Below are positions 1-8,627 of a stretch of 44,044 nucleotides of DNA, piece by piece. The notes below the pieces were generated by a model. That model saw only the letters and a program-made list of their open reading frames with translations, was not told the origin of the DNA and made no database searches. Position 1 is the stretch's first letter. Each line of letters begins with the position of its first letter. Origin of the DNA: Rhizobacter sp. (GTDB lineage: Bacteria; Pseudomonadota; Gammaproteobacteria; Burkholderiales; Burkholderiaceae_C). The translations under genes were made by a program, and so were the position numbers. The stretch covers positions 1-44,044 of the forward strand of contig JANXWV010000107.1 in assembly GCA_025350965.1 (NCBI GenBank), given 5' to 3'.

Positions 1-3
1 TGG

Positions 4-942
4 ATGCATTTTGCTGAGGGGTTGACCGAGTACTTTCGTGACATGAGTCCGACAGCCCGCGGGAAGATTCTGCGTTGTCACGCCCTCAGTGCCGCAGTTG
101 GTTTGAAGTCCATGCAGGCTTTGAGCGCTGCTTGGCTGGCACACCTGGACTACTTGCTGGAAGACGTCATCTCTGCCAAGCGATACATTGTTGAAGCCCT
201 CGATTTGTCTACGATTGATCACCATGCTGCGCTTGGGCGCGCAAGTTTGGTGATGGCTCAGGCACTGCATTACGCCGGGCACATGGTTCCAGCGAGGGTT
301 TGGTATGCACACGCCAGAAGCCACGCGACATCCGACGGAGACGAACTGACGGTTAGCGCTTTGATGCATAACATGGCTTGGCTTCGGTCACTTGATCTGC
401 GGAAGGGTGTCCTGGGCGGCCAACGCGAATCGGATGATGCTCGTCATGCGCTCATGAATGCCGAATCAGTTGCTCATTTTGATTCGCTCATAGGTAGCCT
501 CGGCTTGGGTTCCCTGGTGCCAGTTCTGATTGCCCAGACTCTGTCAACTTCTGGTCGCTATGCCGAGGCGTTAGCCCTCTACGACTCAAACCTTGATGCA
601 AGTTTGGTGCAGGGGATGTATCGATTGCGGGCTGACCTAGTGGCTGACCGGGCATGGTGCCGGCTCAAACTAGGGCTACTCGACGAGTCCCGGCGCGATG
701 TTGTTGAGGCTAGGGAGAGCCTGGATCCGAATGGGCACTGTGATGATCGCGCACTCGCGCACGGGAGATTGGCAATGTTGTCCGTCGAACTCGGTGATGT
801 GGTGAATGCAGAGTTTCATTCAACCCAAGCGCGAGCAGCATGGTCGGAATATGAAGCGGCACAGGATCGACTATGGACTTTGCTTCGCGATCTGAGGCAT
901 CCGTATCTGCCAAATGAAAAAGCGCCCCGAAGGGCGCTTTGA
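4..942 (+). CDS. TPR-like protein of unknown function, possibly 5'-truncated by the window edge
   Basis: I do not recognise a family with confidence. The 312 residues are almost entirely alpha-helical in character, with repeated Ala/Leu-rich helix pairs such as SGRYAEALALYDSNL near residue 188, which looks like a tetratricopeptide repeat. There is no signal peptide or membrane segment, so a cytoplasmic scaffold or regulator C-terminal region is plausible. The ATG at position 4 is the first visible start, but the frame is open to the left edge, so the real gene may begin outside the window, perhaps with an N-terminal DNA-binding or enzymatic domain. Base composition is lower than in the neighbours (about 57% GC in one counted line, against roughly 70% by eye in the purK region), which hints at recent acquisition. 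The last codons lie inside the terminator hairpin at 919-940. Confidence 0.6.
   Translation: MHFAEGLTEYFRDMSPTARGKILRCHALSAAVGLKSMQALSAAWLAHLDYLLEDVISAKRYIVEALDLSTIDHHAALGRASLVMAQALHYAGHMVPARVWYAHARSHATSDGDELTVSALMHNMAWLRSLDLRKGVLGGQRESDDARHALMNAESVAHFDSLIGSLGLGSLVPVLIAQTLSTSGRYAEALALYDSNLDASLVQGMYRLRADLVADRAWCRLKLGLLDESRRDVVEARESLDPNGHCDDRALAHGRLAMLSVELGDVVNAEFHSTQARAAWSEYEAAQDRLWTLLRDLRHPYLPNEKAPRRAL
919..940. terminator. Rho-independent terminator, apparently bidirectional
   Basis: A perfect 9-bp stem, AAAGCGCCC paired with GGGCGCTTT, closes a 4-nt CGAA loop (TTCG on the other strand). Read on the minus strand the stem ends in T residues, so it terminates the histone-like gene that stops at 958. 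On the plus strand it overlaps the last codons and stop of the upstream TPR-like gene, so it can serve both convergent genes. Confidence 0.85.
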
Positions 943-957
943 GGAATATGCAAGCAA

Positions 958-1371
958 TCAGGGCTTGCTGCCCGTCGGAAACGGCCACGCAGCCTGAGGA
1001 CTGAGCGACGTCTTCACGATGGGTGTAGGCGCAGCCGCAGCCGGGGCAGGCTTCTTGGGGGCAGGCTTTTTGGCCGCCTTTTTCGCGGGGGCCTTCTTTG
1101 CTGCTGCCTTCTTGGCAGGGGCCTTCTTTGCCGGGGCCTTTTTGGCAGCGGCCTTCTTGGCCGGAGCCTTCTTTGCTGCTGCCTTCTTTGCCGGAGCCTT
1201 CTTGACCGCCGCCTTCTTGGCCGGAGCCTTCTTCACCGCAGCGGCCTTCTTCGCCGGAGCCTTCTTCGCTGCCGCCTTCTTGGCGGGGGCCTTCTTGACT
1301 GCCGCCGCCTTCTTGGCCGGGGCCTTCTTCACAGCGGCTTTCTTGGCCGGAGCCTTTTTCGCAGTTGCCAT
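958..1371 (-). CDS. Histone H1-like, lysine/alanine/proline-repeat DNA-binding protein
   Basis: The 137-residue product is built from repeats of [10 protein letters not shown] and [10 protein letters not shown] over about residues 1-105, followed by a Pro/Ala-rich tail ending in a short non-repetitive segment (WPFPTGSKP). This composition is typical of bacterial histone H1-like nucleoid proteins (AlgP/HctB-like) in Burkholderiales, which bind DNA through Lys clusters and help compact the nucleoid. I chose the ATG at 1371 because AAGGAG lies 8 nt upstream; the ATG two codons earlier is only 2 nt from that site, and the longer frame to 1479 has no support. The repeats make the gene prone to length change by slippage. 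A strong terminator follows at 919-940. The antisense frame across it encodes a meaningless Ala/Phe repeat and is not a gene. Confidence 0.88.
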   Translation of the reverse strand: MATAKKAPAKKAAVKKAPAKKAAAVKKAPAKKAAAKKAPAKKAAAVKKAPAKKAAVKKAPAKKAAAKKAPAKKAAAKKAPAKKAPAKKAAAKKAPAKKAAKKPAPKKPAPAAAAPTPIVKTSLSPQAAWPFPTGSKP

Positions 1372-1600
1372 TTTCATTTCTCCTTGATCAAGGGACAAAA
1401 GGAACTGCCGAGCCTTCCGCATTGCTGCTTCGGCTGCGACAGCTATCCACCGTCCAATGTCTGCCCAGGAGGGGCGCACCGGTACGGTGAATGGGGACGC
1501 GGCTCAAGCCGACCAGCTTCTGGGGCCGGTTCGTCTCGTTCCGCACATCTTGATCTCTCTTCTTGGACCCAGCTGCATCAAGGCCGCTGTGGCCACACCA

Positions 1601-2836
1601 TCAATCCCAAGACAGCGCGCCGCCGCTTTGATACTCGATCACGCGAGTCTCGAAGAAGTTGCGCTCTTTCTTCAGATCGATCATTTCGCTCATCCAGGGA
1701 AACGGGTTCTCCTCTTTCGGGAATTGCTCTTCCAGGCCGATCTGCGTGGCACGCCGGTTGGCGATGTAGCGCAAGTAGCCTTTGAACATGGACGCGTTCA
1801 TGCCGAGCACGCCGCGCGGCATGGTGTCTTCAGCGTAGCGGTTCTCGAGCTCGACCGCTTTGTGGAAAAGCGCTCGGATCTCGGCCTTGAACTCGTTGGT
1901 CCAGAGGTGCGGGTTCTCGAGCTTGATCTGGTTGATGAGGTCGATTCCGAAGTTGCAGTGCATCGACTCGTCGCGCAGGATGTACTGGTACTGCTCGGCG
2001 GCACCCGTCATCTTGTTTTGACGGCCGAGCGCCAGGATCTGCGTGAAGCCGACGTAGAAGAACAGGCCTTCCATCAGACACGCGAAAACAATCAGCGACT
2101 TGAGCAGCGTCTGGTCGTTCTCGGGCGTGCCGGTGTGGAAGTGCGGGTCCATGATGGCTGCGATGAACGGCAGCAGGAACTCGTCTTTGTCGCGGATCGA
2201 CTTGACTTCGTTGTAGGCGTTGAAGATCTCGCTCTCGTCGAGGCCGAGCGATTCGACGATGTACTGGTACGCGTGCGTGTGGATCGCCTCTTCGAACGCC
2301 TGGCGCAACAGGAACTGGCGGCATTCGGGTGCGGTGATGTGGCGGTAGGTGCCGAGGACGATGTTGTTCGCGGCGAGCGAATCGGCCGTCACGAAGAAGC
2401 CGAGGTTGCGCTTGACGATGCGGCGCTCGTCATCGGTCAGGCCGTTCGGGTCTTTCCAGGTCGCGATGTCGCGCGACATGTTCACCTCTTGCGGCATCCA
2501 GTGGTTCGCGCAGGTGGCGAGGTACTTCTCCCACGCCCACTTGTACTTGAACGGGACCAACTGGTTGACGTCGGTGCGGCCGTTGATGATGCGCTTGTCG
2601 GATGCCTTCACGCGCTGCGTGGACGGCGGCGTGGTGACTTGCGCGGCTGCCGACGCGAGTGCAGACGCGGCGGTCAATGAAGCGATCGGTGCAGTGGCCG
2701 CAGACAGCATTGACACGGTGTTCTGCGCGAGGTCTGGTGCAGTGCTGGATGCAGTGATAAGCGCGGACAGCGAGGGCTGCGCGAGGCTCGCGGTATGGCG
2801 TGTCGGGTGCTTGACTTCTTCTTCCCAAACCAACAT
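1601..2836 (-). CDS. nrdB: Class Ia ribonucleoside-diphosphate reductase, beta subunit
   Basis: NrdB carries the diiron-tyrosyl radical that NrdA uses to reduce ribonucleoside diphosphates to deoxyribonucleotides. In the 411-residue product the ligand pattern is intact: D152, E183 and H186 in EEAIHTHAY, the Glu in [10 protein letters not shown], and Glu and His in [10 protein letters not shown]190, four residues after H186, is the radical tyrosine, so this is not the Phe-containing class Ic type. Residues about 13-75 are an Ala/Ser/Thr-rich low-complexity insert between a short conserved start (MLVWEEEVK) and the catalytic domain; similar spacers are common in this bacterial group. AAGGA lies about 10 nt before the ATG. 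The gene follows nrdA in the same direction after 124 bp, so the two are probably co-transcribed. Confidence 0.95.
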   Translation of the reverse strand: MLVWEEEVKHPTRHTASLAQPSLSALITASSTAPDLAQNTVSMLSAATAPIASLTAASALASAAAQVTTPPSTQRVKASDKRIINGRTDVNQLVPFKYKWAWEKYLATCANHWMPQEVNMSRDIATWKDPNGLTDDERRIVKRNLGFFVTADSLAANNIVLGTYRHITAPECRQFLLRQAFEEAIHTHAYQYIVESLGLDESEIFNAYNEVKSIRDKDEFLLPFIAAIMDPHFHTGTPENDQTLLKSLIVFACLMEGLFFYVGFTQILALGRQNKMTGAAEQYQYILRDESMHCNFGIDLINQIKLENPHLWTNEFKAEIRALFHKAVELENRYAEDTMPRGVLGMNASMFKGYLRYIANRRATQIGLEEQFPKEENPFPWMSEMIDLKKERNFFETRVIEYQSGGALSWD

Positions 2837-2906
2837 GGTGAATGGATCCTTCTGCGGTGCGAATTATGAGAGTGTTGTGCGATAACCCAAAGCACTTATT
2901 GACATG

Positions 2907-2930
2907 CAGCCGCGTTGCGTGTTGCGGCTG
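2907..2930 (-). other. Hairpin in the nrdA-nrdB intergenic gap
   Basis: CAGCCGC and GCGGCTG form a 7-bp stem around a 10-nt loop. No T-run follows on the minus strand, so it is not an obvious terminator. It could protect or separate nrdA and nrdB message segments; that role is inference. The rest of the 124-bp gap shows only the nrdB ribosome-binding site. Confidence 0.4.
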
Positions 2931-2960
2931 TGCATCGGCTTCAGCTGCTGTGCCACGCGC

Positions 2961-5900
2961 TCACTGACATGCTTCGCAATCGGGGTTGTCGATCGCACAG
3001 AACTTCACGTCGGATGCGGGCTCGACAGAGCTCAGCGTCATCGATGCATCTAGGCTCGATGCGGACGATGCAGGTGCCGCGCCGCTACCACTCGACACCG
3101 CGTTCATGTTGCCCGCCTTCACCGTCGACTTCTCGGCTTGCGTGGCCGAGTGCGTGCGCAGGTAGTAGGTGGTTTTCAGACCGCGCAGCCATGCGAGCTT
3201 GTAGGTTTCGTCGAGCTTCTTGCCCGACGCGCCGGCCATGTAGATGTTGAGCGACTGCGCCTGGTCGATCCACTTCTGACGGCGTGCTGCGGCTTCCACG
3301 AGCCACTGCGTTTCGATCTCGAACGCAGTGGCGTAGAGCGACTTCAACTCCTCGGGCACGCGGTCGATGCGGCGCAGCGAACCGTCGAAGTGCTTGAGGT
3401 CCATGAGCATCACGTCGTCCCAGAGGCCGAGCTTCTTCAGGTCGCGCACGAGGTACTCGTTGACGACCGTGAACTCGCCCGACAGGTTCGACTTGACCGA
3501 CAGGTTGCCGAAGGTCGGCTCGATCGACGCGCTGACGCCAATGATGTTCGAGATGGTTGCGGTCGGTGCGATCGCCACGCAGTTCGAGTTGCGCATGCCG
3601 TGCTGGCCAATGCGTGCGCGCAGCAGGTTCCAGTCGAGTGTGGTGCTGCGGTCGACTTCAACGTAGCCACCGCGCGCTTGCGCGAGCAGGTCGAGCGAGT
3701 CGATCGGCAGGATGCCGCGGTCCCACAGCGAGCCCTTGTAGCTGGAGTAGCGGCCGCGCTCTGCGGCGAGTTCGGTCGAGGCCCAGTACGCCTGGTAGCA
3801 CACGGCTTCCATCGACTGGTCGGCAAACTCCACGGCCGCTTGCGACGCATAGGGCACGCCCAGTTCGTAGAGCGCGTCCTGGAAGCCCATGATCCCGAGG
3901 CCCACCGGGCGGTGCCGCAGGTTCGAGTCGCGCGCCTTCTTCACCGCGTAGTAGTTGATGTCGATCACGTTGTCGAGCATGCGCATCGCGGTCGAGATCG
4001 TGCGCTTCAGTTTGTCGTGGTCGATCACCACGGTGCCTTCGGCGTCGCGCTTCAAGTGGTGCACGAGGTTGACTGAGCCGAGGTTGCATACCGCGATCTC
4101 GGTCTCACTGGTGTTCAGCGTGATTTCGGTACACAGGTTGCTCGAATGCACCACGCCCACGTGCTGCTGCGGCGAGCGCACGTTGCAGGCGTCCTTGAAG
4201 GTGATCCAGGGGTGGCCGGTCTCGAACAGCATCGACAGCATCTTGCGCCACAGGTCGCGCGCCGGCGTCTTCTTGAAGAGCTTGATCTCGCCGCGCTCGG
4301 CGCGTGCTTCGTAGGCCACGTAGGCGGTCTCGAAGGCGGCACCGAACAGGTCGTGCAGGTCGGGGCAGGTGCTGGGTGAGAACAACGTCCAGTCGGTGCC
4401 TTCCATCACGCGCTTCATGAACAGGTCGGGAATCCAGTTCGCGGTGTTCATGTCGTGCGTGCGGCGGCGGTCGTCGCCGGTGTTCTTGCGCAGCTCGAGG
4501 AACTCTTCGATGTCGAGGTGCCAGCTCTCCAGGTACGCGCACACGGCGCCCTTGCGCTTGCCGCCTTGGTTCACCGCCACGGCCGTGTCGTTCACGACCT
4601 TGAGAAACGGCACCACGCCCTGGCTCTTGCCGTTCGTTCCCTTGATGTGGCTGCCGAGCGCGCGCACGTTGGTCCAGTCGTTGCCCAGGCCACCGGCAAA
4701 CTTGCTGAGCAGCGCGTTCTCTTTCAGCGCTTCGTAGATGCCGTCGAGGTCGTCGGCCACGGTCGTCAGGTAGCAGCTCGACAACTGCGAGCGCCGCGTG
4801 CCGGCGTTGAACAGCGTGGGCGTGCTGCTCATGAAGTCGAAGGTCGAGAGAACTTCGTAGAACTCGATCGCGCGCGCTTCACGGTCGACCTCGTTCAGCG
4901 CCAGGCCCATGGCCACACGCATGTAGAAGGCTTGTGGCAATTCGATGCGCTGCTCGTCGATGTGCAGAAAGTAGCGGTCGTAGAGCGTTTGCAAGCCGAG
5001 GTAGTCGAACTGCAAGTCGCGCTCGGCGTCGAGTGCGGCGCCGAGGCGGGCCAGGTCGTATTGCAGCAGCTTCTCGTCGAGCAGCTCGGCCTTCACGCCC
5101 TTCTTGATGAAACCCGGGAAGGACTCGGCATAGCGTGCCTGCATGTCGGCGTGCACCACCTCTTCGCCGAGGATGTCGCGGCAGATCGTGTGCAGCAGAA
5201 GGCGCGCGGCGGCGCGCGTGTAGCCGGGGTCTTTCTCGATCAACGTGCGCGCGGCGAGGATCGAGGCCTTGTGCACTTCGTCGATCAACACGCCGTCGTA
5301 CAGGTTGCGGCGCGTCTCGGCCAGGATGGGCTCGGCGCGCACGTCGGCGCCCAGGCCGGCGCAGGCCGATTCGATCAGCGCCTGCAAACGGTTCAGATCG
5401 AGCGGCACGCGCTGGCCACGGTCCATCACCGACAGGCCGGCCTCGACCATCTGCACCGGCGCGCCTTGTTTCGAGCGCTCCTGCGAGCGGCGCTCGCGGT
5501 AGAGCACGTAGGCGCGGGCCACTTCATGGTGGCCGCCGCGCATCAGGCCGAGTTCGACGGCGTCTTGAATGTCTTCGATGTGGAAGCTGCCGCCGCCTGG
5601 GCGCGAACGCAGCAGCGCGCGCACGACCGCTTCGGTCAGCCCGTCGACGGTTTCGCGAACGCTCGCCGAAGCCGCGCCCTGCGTGCCGTGCACTGCGAGG
5701 AAAGCCTTCATCAGCGCGACCGCGATCTTGCTCGGCTCGAACGACACCACGGCGCCGTTGCGGCGGATGATCTGGTAGCCCTGGTACACCGAAGCGGCCG
5801 AGCCGGTTGCGGGCACCTGGCGCGTGGTCGCCGCGCCGGTCGCGGCAATGACGGCGGCGGTGGCGGCAGGGGCTTGGGGAGAAGCGGAAACTGATTGCAT
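2961..5900 (-). CDS. nrdA: Class Ia ribonucleoside-diphosphate reductase, alpha subunit
   Basis: The large catalytic and allosteric subunit, 979 residues from the chosen ATG. After an Ala-rich N-terminus an ATP-cone begins near residue 40 (YQIIRRNGAVVSFEPSKI), the dATP/ATP activity switch. Active-site residues are present: C376 (SSCYL), N588, C590 and E592 (NLCTEI), C605 (AVCNLGS), the radical-transfer pair Y912-Y913 (TYYLRTHS) and a C-terminal redox pair CEAC at 975-978. A long Ser/Ala linker of about 40 residues precedes the tail, consistent with a swinging C-terminus. The ATG at 5900 has GAGAGG upstream at good spacing; an in-frame ATG 14 codons earlier has no such site. It is transcribed toward nrdB from promoters near 6225-6284 overlapped by NrdR-like boxes. 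Confidence 0.95.
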   Translation of the reverse strand: MQSVSASPQAPAATAAVIAATGAATTRQVPATGSAASVYQGYQIIRRNGAVVSFEPSKIAVALMKAFLAVHGTQGAASASVRETVDGLTEAVVRALLRSRPGGGSFHIEDIQDAVELGLMRGGHHEVARAYVLYRERRSQERSKQGAPVQMVEAGLSVMDRGQRVPLDLNRLQALIESACAGLGADVRAEPILAETRRNLYDGVLIDEVHKASILAARTLIEKDPGYTRAAARLLLHTICRDILGEEVVHADMQARYAESFPGFIKKGVKAELLDEKLLQYDLARLGAALDAERDLQFDYLGLQTLYDRYFLHIDEQRIELPQAFYMRVAMGLALNEVDREARAIEFYEVLSTFDFMSSTPTLFNAGTRRSQLSSCYLTTVADDLDGIYEALKENALLSKFAGGLGNDWTNVRALGSHIKGTNGKSQGVVPFLKVVNDTAVAVNQGGKRKGAVCAYLESWHLDIEEFLELRKNTGDDRRRTHDMNTANWIPDLFMKRVMEGTDWTLFSPSTCPDLHDLFGAAFETAYVAYEARAERGEIKLFKKTPARDLWRKMLSMLFETGHPWITFKDACNVRSPQQHVGVVHSSNLCTEITLNTSETEIAVCNLGSVNLVHHLKRDAEGTVVIDHDKLKRTISTAMRMLDNVIDINYYAVKKARDSNLRHRPVGLGIMGFQDALYELGVPYASQAAVEFADQSMEAVCYQAYWASTELAAERGRYSSYKGSLWDRGILPIDSLDLLAQARGGYVEVDRSTTLDWNLLRARIGQHGMRNSNCVAIAPTATISNIIGVSASIEPTFGNLSVKSNLSGEFTVVNEYLVRDLKKLGLWDDVMLMDLKHFDGSLRRIDRVPEELKSLYATAFEIETQWLVEAAARRQKWIDQAQSLNIYMAGASGKKLDETYKLAWLRGLKTTYYLRTHSATQAEKSTVKAGNMNAVSSGSGAAPASSASSLDASMTLSSVEPASDVKFCAIDNPDCEACQ

Positions 5901-6222
5901 GGCTGGCCCTCTCGAAGGTCGGTTCGTCGCTTTCGCGATCACGTTGTTGTTGGCTTCAAAAGCCGGCGGAACTTTGCAATGCCGAACCTCGCATTGCGCA
6001 AGGCAACTCTGCTGCGCGGGCCGGGTGCCGTGGTGGCCAATGTCGTGGGCACTTTGGCAAACACTGTGGAGGGCGCGGGGTTCACCTTGGCGCCATGAAC
6101 TGCATTCGAATTCATGGGGGGCTCAGGTGGTCGGGCGCGGCAGGTCGGATGCGACAGGTTGGATGCTGCAGCTTGGAGGGTAATTTCGCCCGATTTGAAG
6201 CGTTGAAGAATAACACGACAAC
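5901..6222 (-). other. Long untranslated leader of nrdA
   Basis: About 320 bp separates the proximal nrdA promoter from its start codon. The only structure I see is a 7-bp inverted repeat, CCATGAA at 6093-6099 with TTCATGG at 6111-6117. A 95-codon frame covers the region but has no ribosome-binding site and an atypical composition, so I do not call it a gene. Message-level regulation is possible but unsupported. Confidence 0.4.
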
Positions 6223-6238
6223 ACACTATATCTGGGGG
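6223..6238 (-). promoter_or_regulatory. NrdR-like box 1
   Basis: The 16-mer ACACTATATCTGGGGG matches the known palindromic NrdR consensus (acaCwAtATaTwGtgt) at 12 of 16 positions by my count. It overlaps the proximal nrdA -10. Its centre is 31 bp from that of box 2, the roughly three-helical-turn spacing known for cooperative NrdR repression of ribonucleotide reductase genes. Confidence 0.75.
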
Positions 6239-6253
6239 TTGCCGGCCCTACAA
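6225..6253 (-). promoter_or_regulatory. Proximal nrdA promoter
   Basis: On the minus strand -35 TTGTAG (6248-6253) and -10 TATAGT (6225-6230) are separated by exactly 17 bp. The -10 lies inside NrdR-like box 1, so repressor binding would block RNA polymerase. Confidence 0.6.
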
Positions 6254-6269
6254 GCGCTATATGTAGCGT
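6254..6269 (-). promoter_or_regulatory. NrdR-like box 2
   Basis: The 16-mer GCGCTATATGTAGCGT matches the NrdR consensus at 12 of 16 positions and keeps the CtAtAT core. It overlaps the distal nrdA -10. Confidence 0.75.
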
Positions 6270-6284
6270 GCTTGACGGGGTCAA
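6256..6284 (-). promoter_or_regulatory. Distal nrdA promoter
   Basis: On the minus strand -35 TTGACC (6279-6284) and -10 TATAGC (6256-6261) are 17 bp apart. It looks stronger at -35 than the proximal promoter, and its -10 lies within NrdR-like box 2. Confidence 0.6.
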
Positions 6285-6471
6285 GGTTCATCCGCAGCGC
6301 GCGTTCGCACGGCGTGCAGAAAGGCCCAGTCGACGCGTGAATGCAGTGCCGTCAAGGCTTGCCTTCCGGGCCCCGCGCCGTGCCTTGCCGTGCGCCGCAT
6401 TTCGCGCTGCAAGCCGCGCCAATGCAGCGTGGGTGCCGCTTGGGTGAGCAAGCGCGCGCCCTGAACAGGCT

Positions 6472-7065
6472 TCAGTCCGCAGGGGTTTGCGTCTGCACGG
6501 CCTCGGGAAAATACTGCCCCGGCCAGCGCAGCCCGGCCATCAACACGGGCCAGTCGAAGCCCGGCCCCGGGTCGCACTTCCGGCCCGGCGCGACATGCTC
6601 GTGGCCGGCCACCCCACGCACCGGGTAGCGCGCGGCAAGCGCCTTCATCAGGGCCACGAGGCGCGTGTATTGCGCCGGCTCGAACGGGCCGCCTTCCAGC
6701 CCTTCGAGCTCGATGCCGATCGAGTAGTCATTGCAGTCGGCGCGCCCCCGCCAGGCCGACGCACCAGCGTGCCATGCGCGGTCATCGGTCGATACGAACT
6801 GCAGCAACTCGCCGTCGCGCCGCACGACGAAGTGCGACGACACCTCCAGGCCACGGATCTGTGCGTAGTACGGGTGCGCGTCCCAGTCGAGGCAGTTCGT
6901 GAAGAGGCGCTCGATGGCGTTGCCACCGTACTCGCCCGGCGGCAGGCTGATGGAGTGGATCAGCAGCAACTCGACGTGCATGCCCGCTGGTCGCGGGCCG
7001 AAGTTCGGCGACGCACAGCGGCGTGCCGAGTACAACCAGCCGTTCGACCAAACGGTCTTGATCAA
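6472..7065 (-). CDS. ampD: 1,6-anhydro-N-acetylmuramyl-L-alanine amidase AmpD
   Basis: A cytoplasmic zinc amidase that removes the peptide from anhydro-muropeptides during cell-wall recycling; in bacteria with AmpR/AmpC its loss induces beta-lactamase. The 197-residue product belongs to the Amidase_2 fold. Expected zinc ligands are H37 (LLLIHSIS), H155 and D165 in [15 protein letters not shown]119 in GIELEG and K163 match the catalytic residues. The chosen start is TTG at 7065, whose bases overlap the TGA of the upstream regulator (TTGA), suggesting translational coupling. No ampC or ampR is in the window, so the supported role is peptidoglycan recycling. It is the last gene of the cluster running down from 11623. 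Confidence 0.92.
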   Translation of the reverse strand: MIKTVWSNGWLYSARRCASPNFGPRPAGMHVELLLIHSISLPPGEYGGNAIERLFTNCLDWDAHPYYAQIRGLEVSSHFVVRRDGELLQFVSTDDRAWHAGASAWRGRADCNDYSIGIELEGLEGGPFEPAQYTRLVALMKALAARYPVRGVAGHEHVAPGRKCDPGPGFDWPVLMAGLRWPGQYFPEAVQTQTPAD

Positions 7066-8627
7066 TCTCGGTCCAGGCCGCTCGGGTCGCCGCCCACGTT
7101 CACGCCGAGCCGCGCCATGCGGTAGCGAATCTGCCGCAGCGACAGGCCAAGGCTCACGCCCGCCGCCGTGCGGTTGAAGCGGTAGCGCTCGAGCGCGCGC
7201 ACGAGGATGTCGCGCTCCACGTCGTCGAGGTGCTTCGCCAGATCGTCGGGCAGGGGCGCTTCGAGCGGCACCATCGCGATGGGTTGGCGCAGAGCGGCCA
7301 GCGCGTCGGCGGGTGTGTTCTCGGTGATGAGGTCGAGCTCCTGCGCGGCGCTGTCGGTGAACACCGACTCGGGCAGGCCGAGGTCGTACACGTCGATGAC
7401 TTCGCCGCCCGACAGCGCCACCGCGCGGTGCAGCAGGTTCTCGAGCTCGCGCACGTTGCCCGGGAACGCATAGCGCTGCAGATGCACGAGCGCATCGCGC
7501 GTCAGCAGCGGCGGGGTGCTCACGCCGGCATCGCGCGCGATGCGCTGCAGCACGTGCTCGCTGATCGCGACCAGGTCTTCGAGCCGTTCCCGCAGCGGCG
7601 GCACGCGGATCTGGATCACGTTCAGGCGGTAGTACAAGTCCTGGCGGAACTGCCCGGCATGCACTTCGGCGGCCAGGTCCTTGTGGGTCGCACTGAGCAG
7701 GCGCACGTTGACCGGTACTTCGCTGACCGCACCCACCGGCCGCACCGAACGCTCCTGGATCGAGCGCAGCAGCTTGCTCTGCATCGACAAGGGCAGGTCG
7801 CCGATCTCGTCGAGGAACAACGTGCCGCCGTTGGCCGCCTGGAAGAAGCCCTCGCGGTCTTCCATCGCGCCGGTGAACGCGCCCTTGCGGTAGCCGAAGA
7901 ACTCGGCTTCGAGCAGCTGTTCGGGAATGGCGCTGCAGTTCACCGCGATGAAGGGCTGCCCGGCGCGCACGCTCACCTCGTGGATGGCGCGCGCTACCAG
8001 TTCCTTGCCGGTGCCGGATTCGCCGCTCACCAGCACCGGCGCCATGCTGCGGGCCACGCGCTCGACCAGAGAGCGCACCTGCTGCATAGCCTCCGAGCCG
8101 CCGGCCATGCGCTGCATCGCGGGGCTCGCCGGGGCGGCTGCCGGCTGTGCCGCAGGGGGCGGCCGCGGCGCGCGCACGGCAGGCGCCGGCGCCGGGCCAC
8201 CATGCACCGACGGCAGGCTCGCCGGGTCGATGGTCGGCACCAACGCCGAGCCGGCACGGCCCAGCGCAGAGGCCACCACGGCTCGGAATTGCTTCAGGTC
8301 GACCGGCTTGGTGAGGTAGTCGTACGCGCCCGCTTTCAGCGCCTCGACCGCGTTCTCGGCCGAGCCGTAGGCGGTGATGACGATGGTCTTTTCGCGCCGG
8401 CCGTTTTCCTCGAGCCAGCGCAGCACGTCGAGGCCGCTGCCATCGGGCAGGCGCATGTCGCTGATCACGGCGCTGTAGGTGCGGTCCTTGAGGTGCAGCA
8501 GCGCGTCTTGCACGGTGCCCGCAGTCTCGATGTCGTAGCCCTCGCGCAGCAGCGTCAGCTCGTAGAGCGTGCGCAGGTCGGGTTCGTCGTCGATGACGAG
8601 CAGGCTGAAATGCGAAGCGTTGGTCAT
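7062..8627 (-). CDS. pilR: PilR-like sigma-54-dependent response regulator
   Basis: A 521-residue NtrC-family activator. The receiver domain (about residues 8-120) has phospho-acceptor D57 in [10 protein letters not shown] Pro/Ala linker leads to an AAA+ domain with Walker A GESGTGKE, the sigma-54 contact loop GAFTGA and Walker [13 protein letters not shown] Fis-type helix-turn-helix ends the protein ([19 protein letters not shown]). Its ATG overlaps the TGA of the sensor kinase gene (ATGA), so the two form a two-component pair. Pairing with a multi-TM, PAS-containing kinase resembles PilS-PilR, which activates the sigma-54 pilin promoter in Pseudomonas. No pilin gene is visible here, so the pilus role is inferred from family resemblance. 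Confidence 0.85.
   Translation of the reverse strand: MTNASHFSLLVIDDEPDLRTLYELTLLREGYDIETAGTVQDALLHLKDRTYSAVISDMRLPDGSGLDVLRWLEENGRREKTIVITAYGSAENAVEALKAGAYDYLTKPVDLKQFRAVVASALGRAGSALVPTIDPASLPSVHGGPAPAPAVRAPRPPPAAQPAAAPASPAMQRMAGGSEAMQQVRSLVERVARSMAPVLVSGESGTGKELVARAIHEVSVRAGQPFIAVNCSAIPEQLLEAEFFGYRKGAFTGAMEDREGFFQAANGGTLFLDEIGDLPLSMQSKLLRSIQERSVRPVGAVSEVPVNVRLLSATHKDLAAEVHAGQFRQDLYYRLNVIQIRVPPLRERLEDLVAISEHVLQRIARDAGVSTPPLLTRDALVHLQRYAFPGNVRELENLLHRAVALSGGEVIDVYDLGLPESVFTDSAAQELDLITENTPADALAALRQPIAMVPLEAPLPDDLAKHLDDVERDILVRALERYRFNRTAAGVSLGLSLRQIRYRMARLGVNVGGDPSGLDRD

Noticed and set aside
1050..1370. Possible CRISPR-like array (regular short repeats)
   Set aside because: The repeats are in-frame codons of the histone-like protein with no unique spacers. 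No CRISPR array was seen anywhere in the window.
1019..1387. Hydrophobic Ala/Phe repeat protein on the plus strand
   Set aside because: It is only the reverse strand of the Lys/Ala/Pro histone repeats.
4455..5894. A 479-codon plus-strand frame opposite nrdA
   Set aside because: Antisense to an unmistakable NrdA; low-complexity composition.
6281..6577. A 98-codon minus-strand frame between ampD and nrdA
   Set aside because: Overlaps the ampD 3' end, lacks a start signal and has shadow-like composition.
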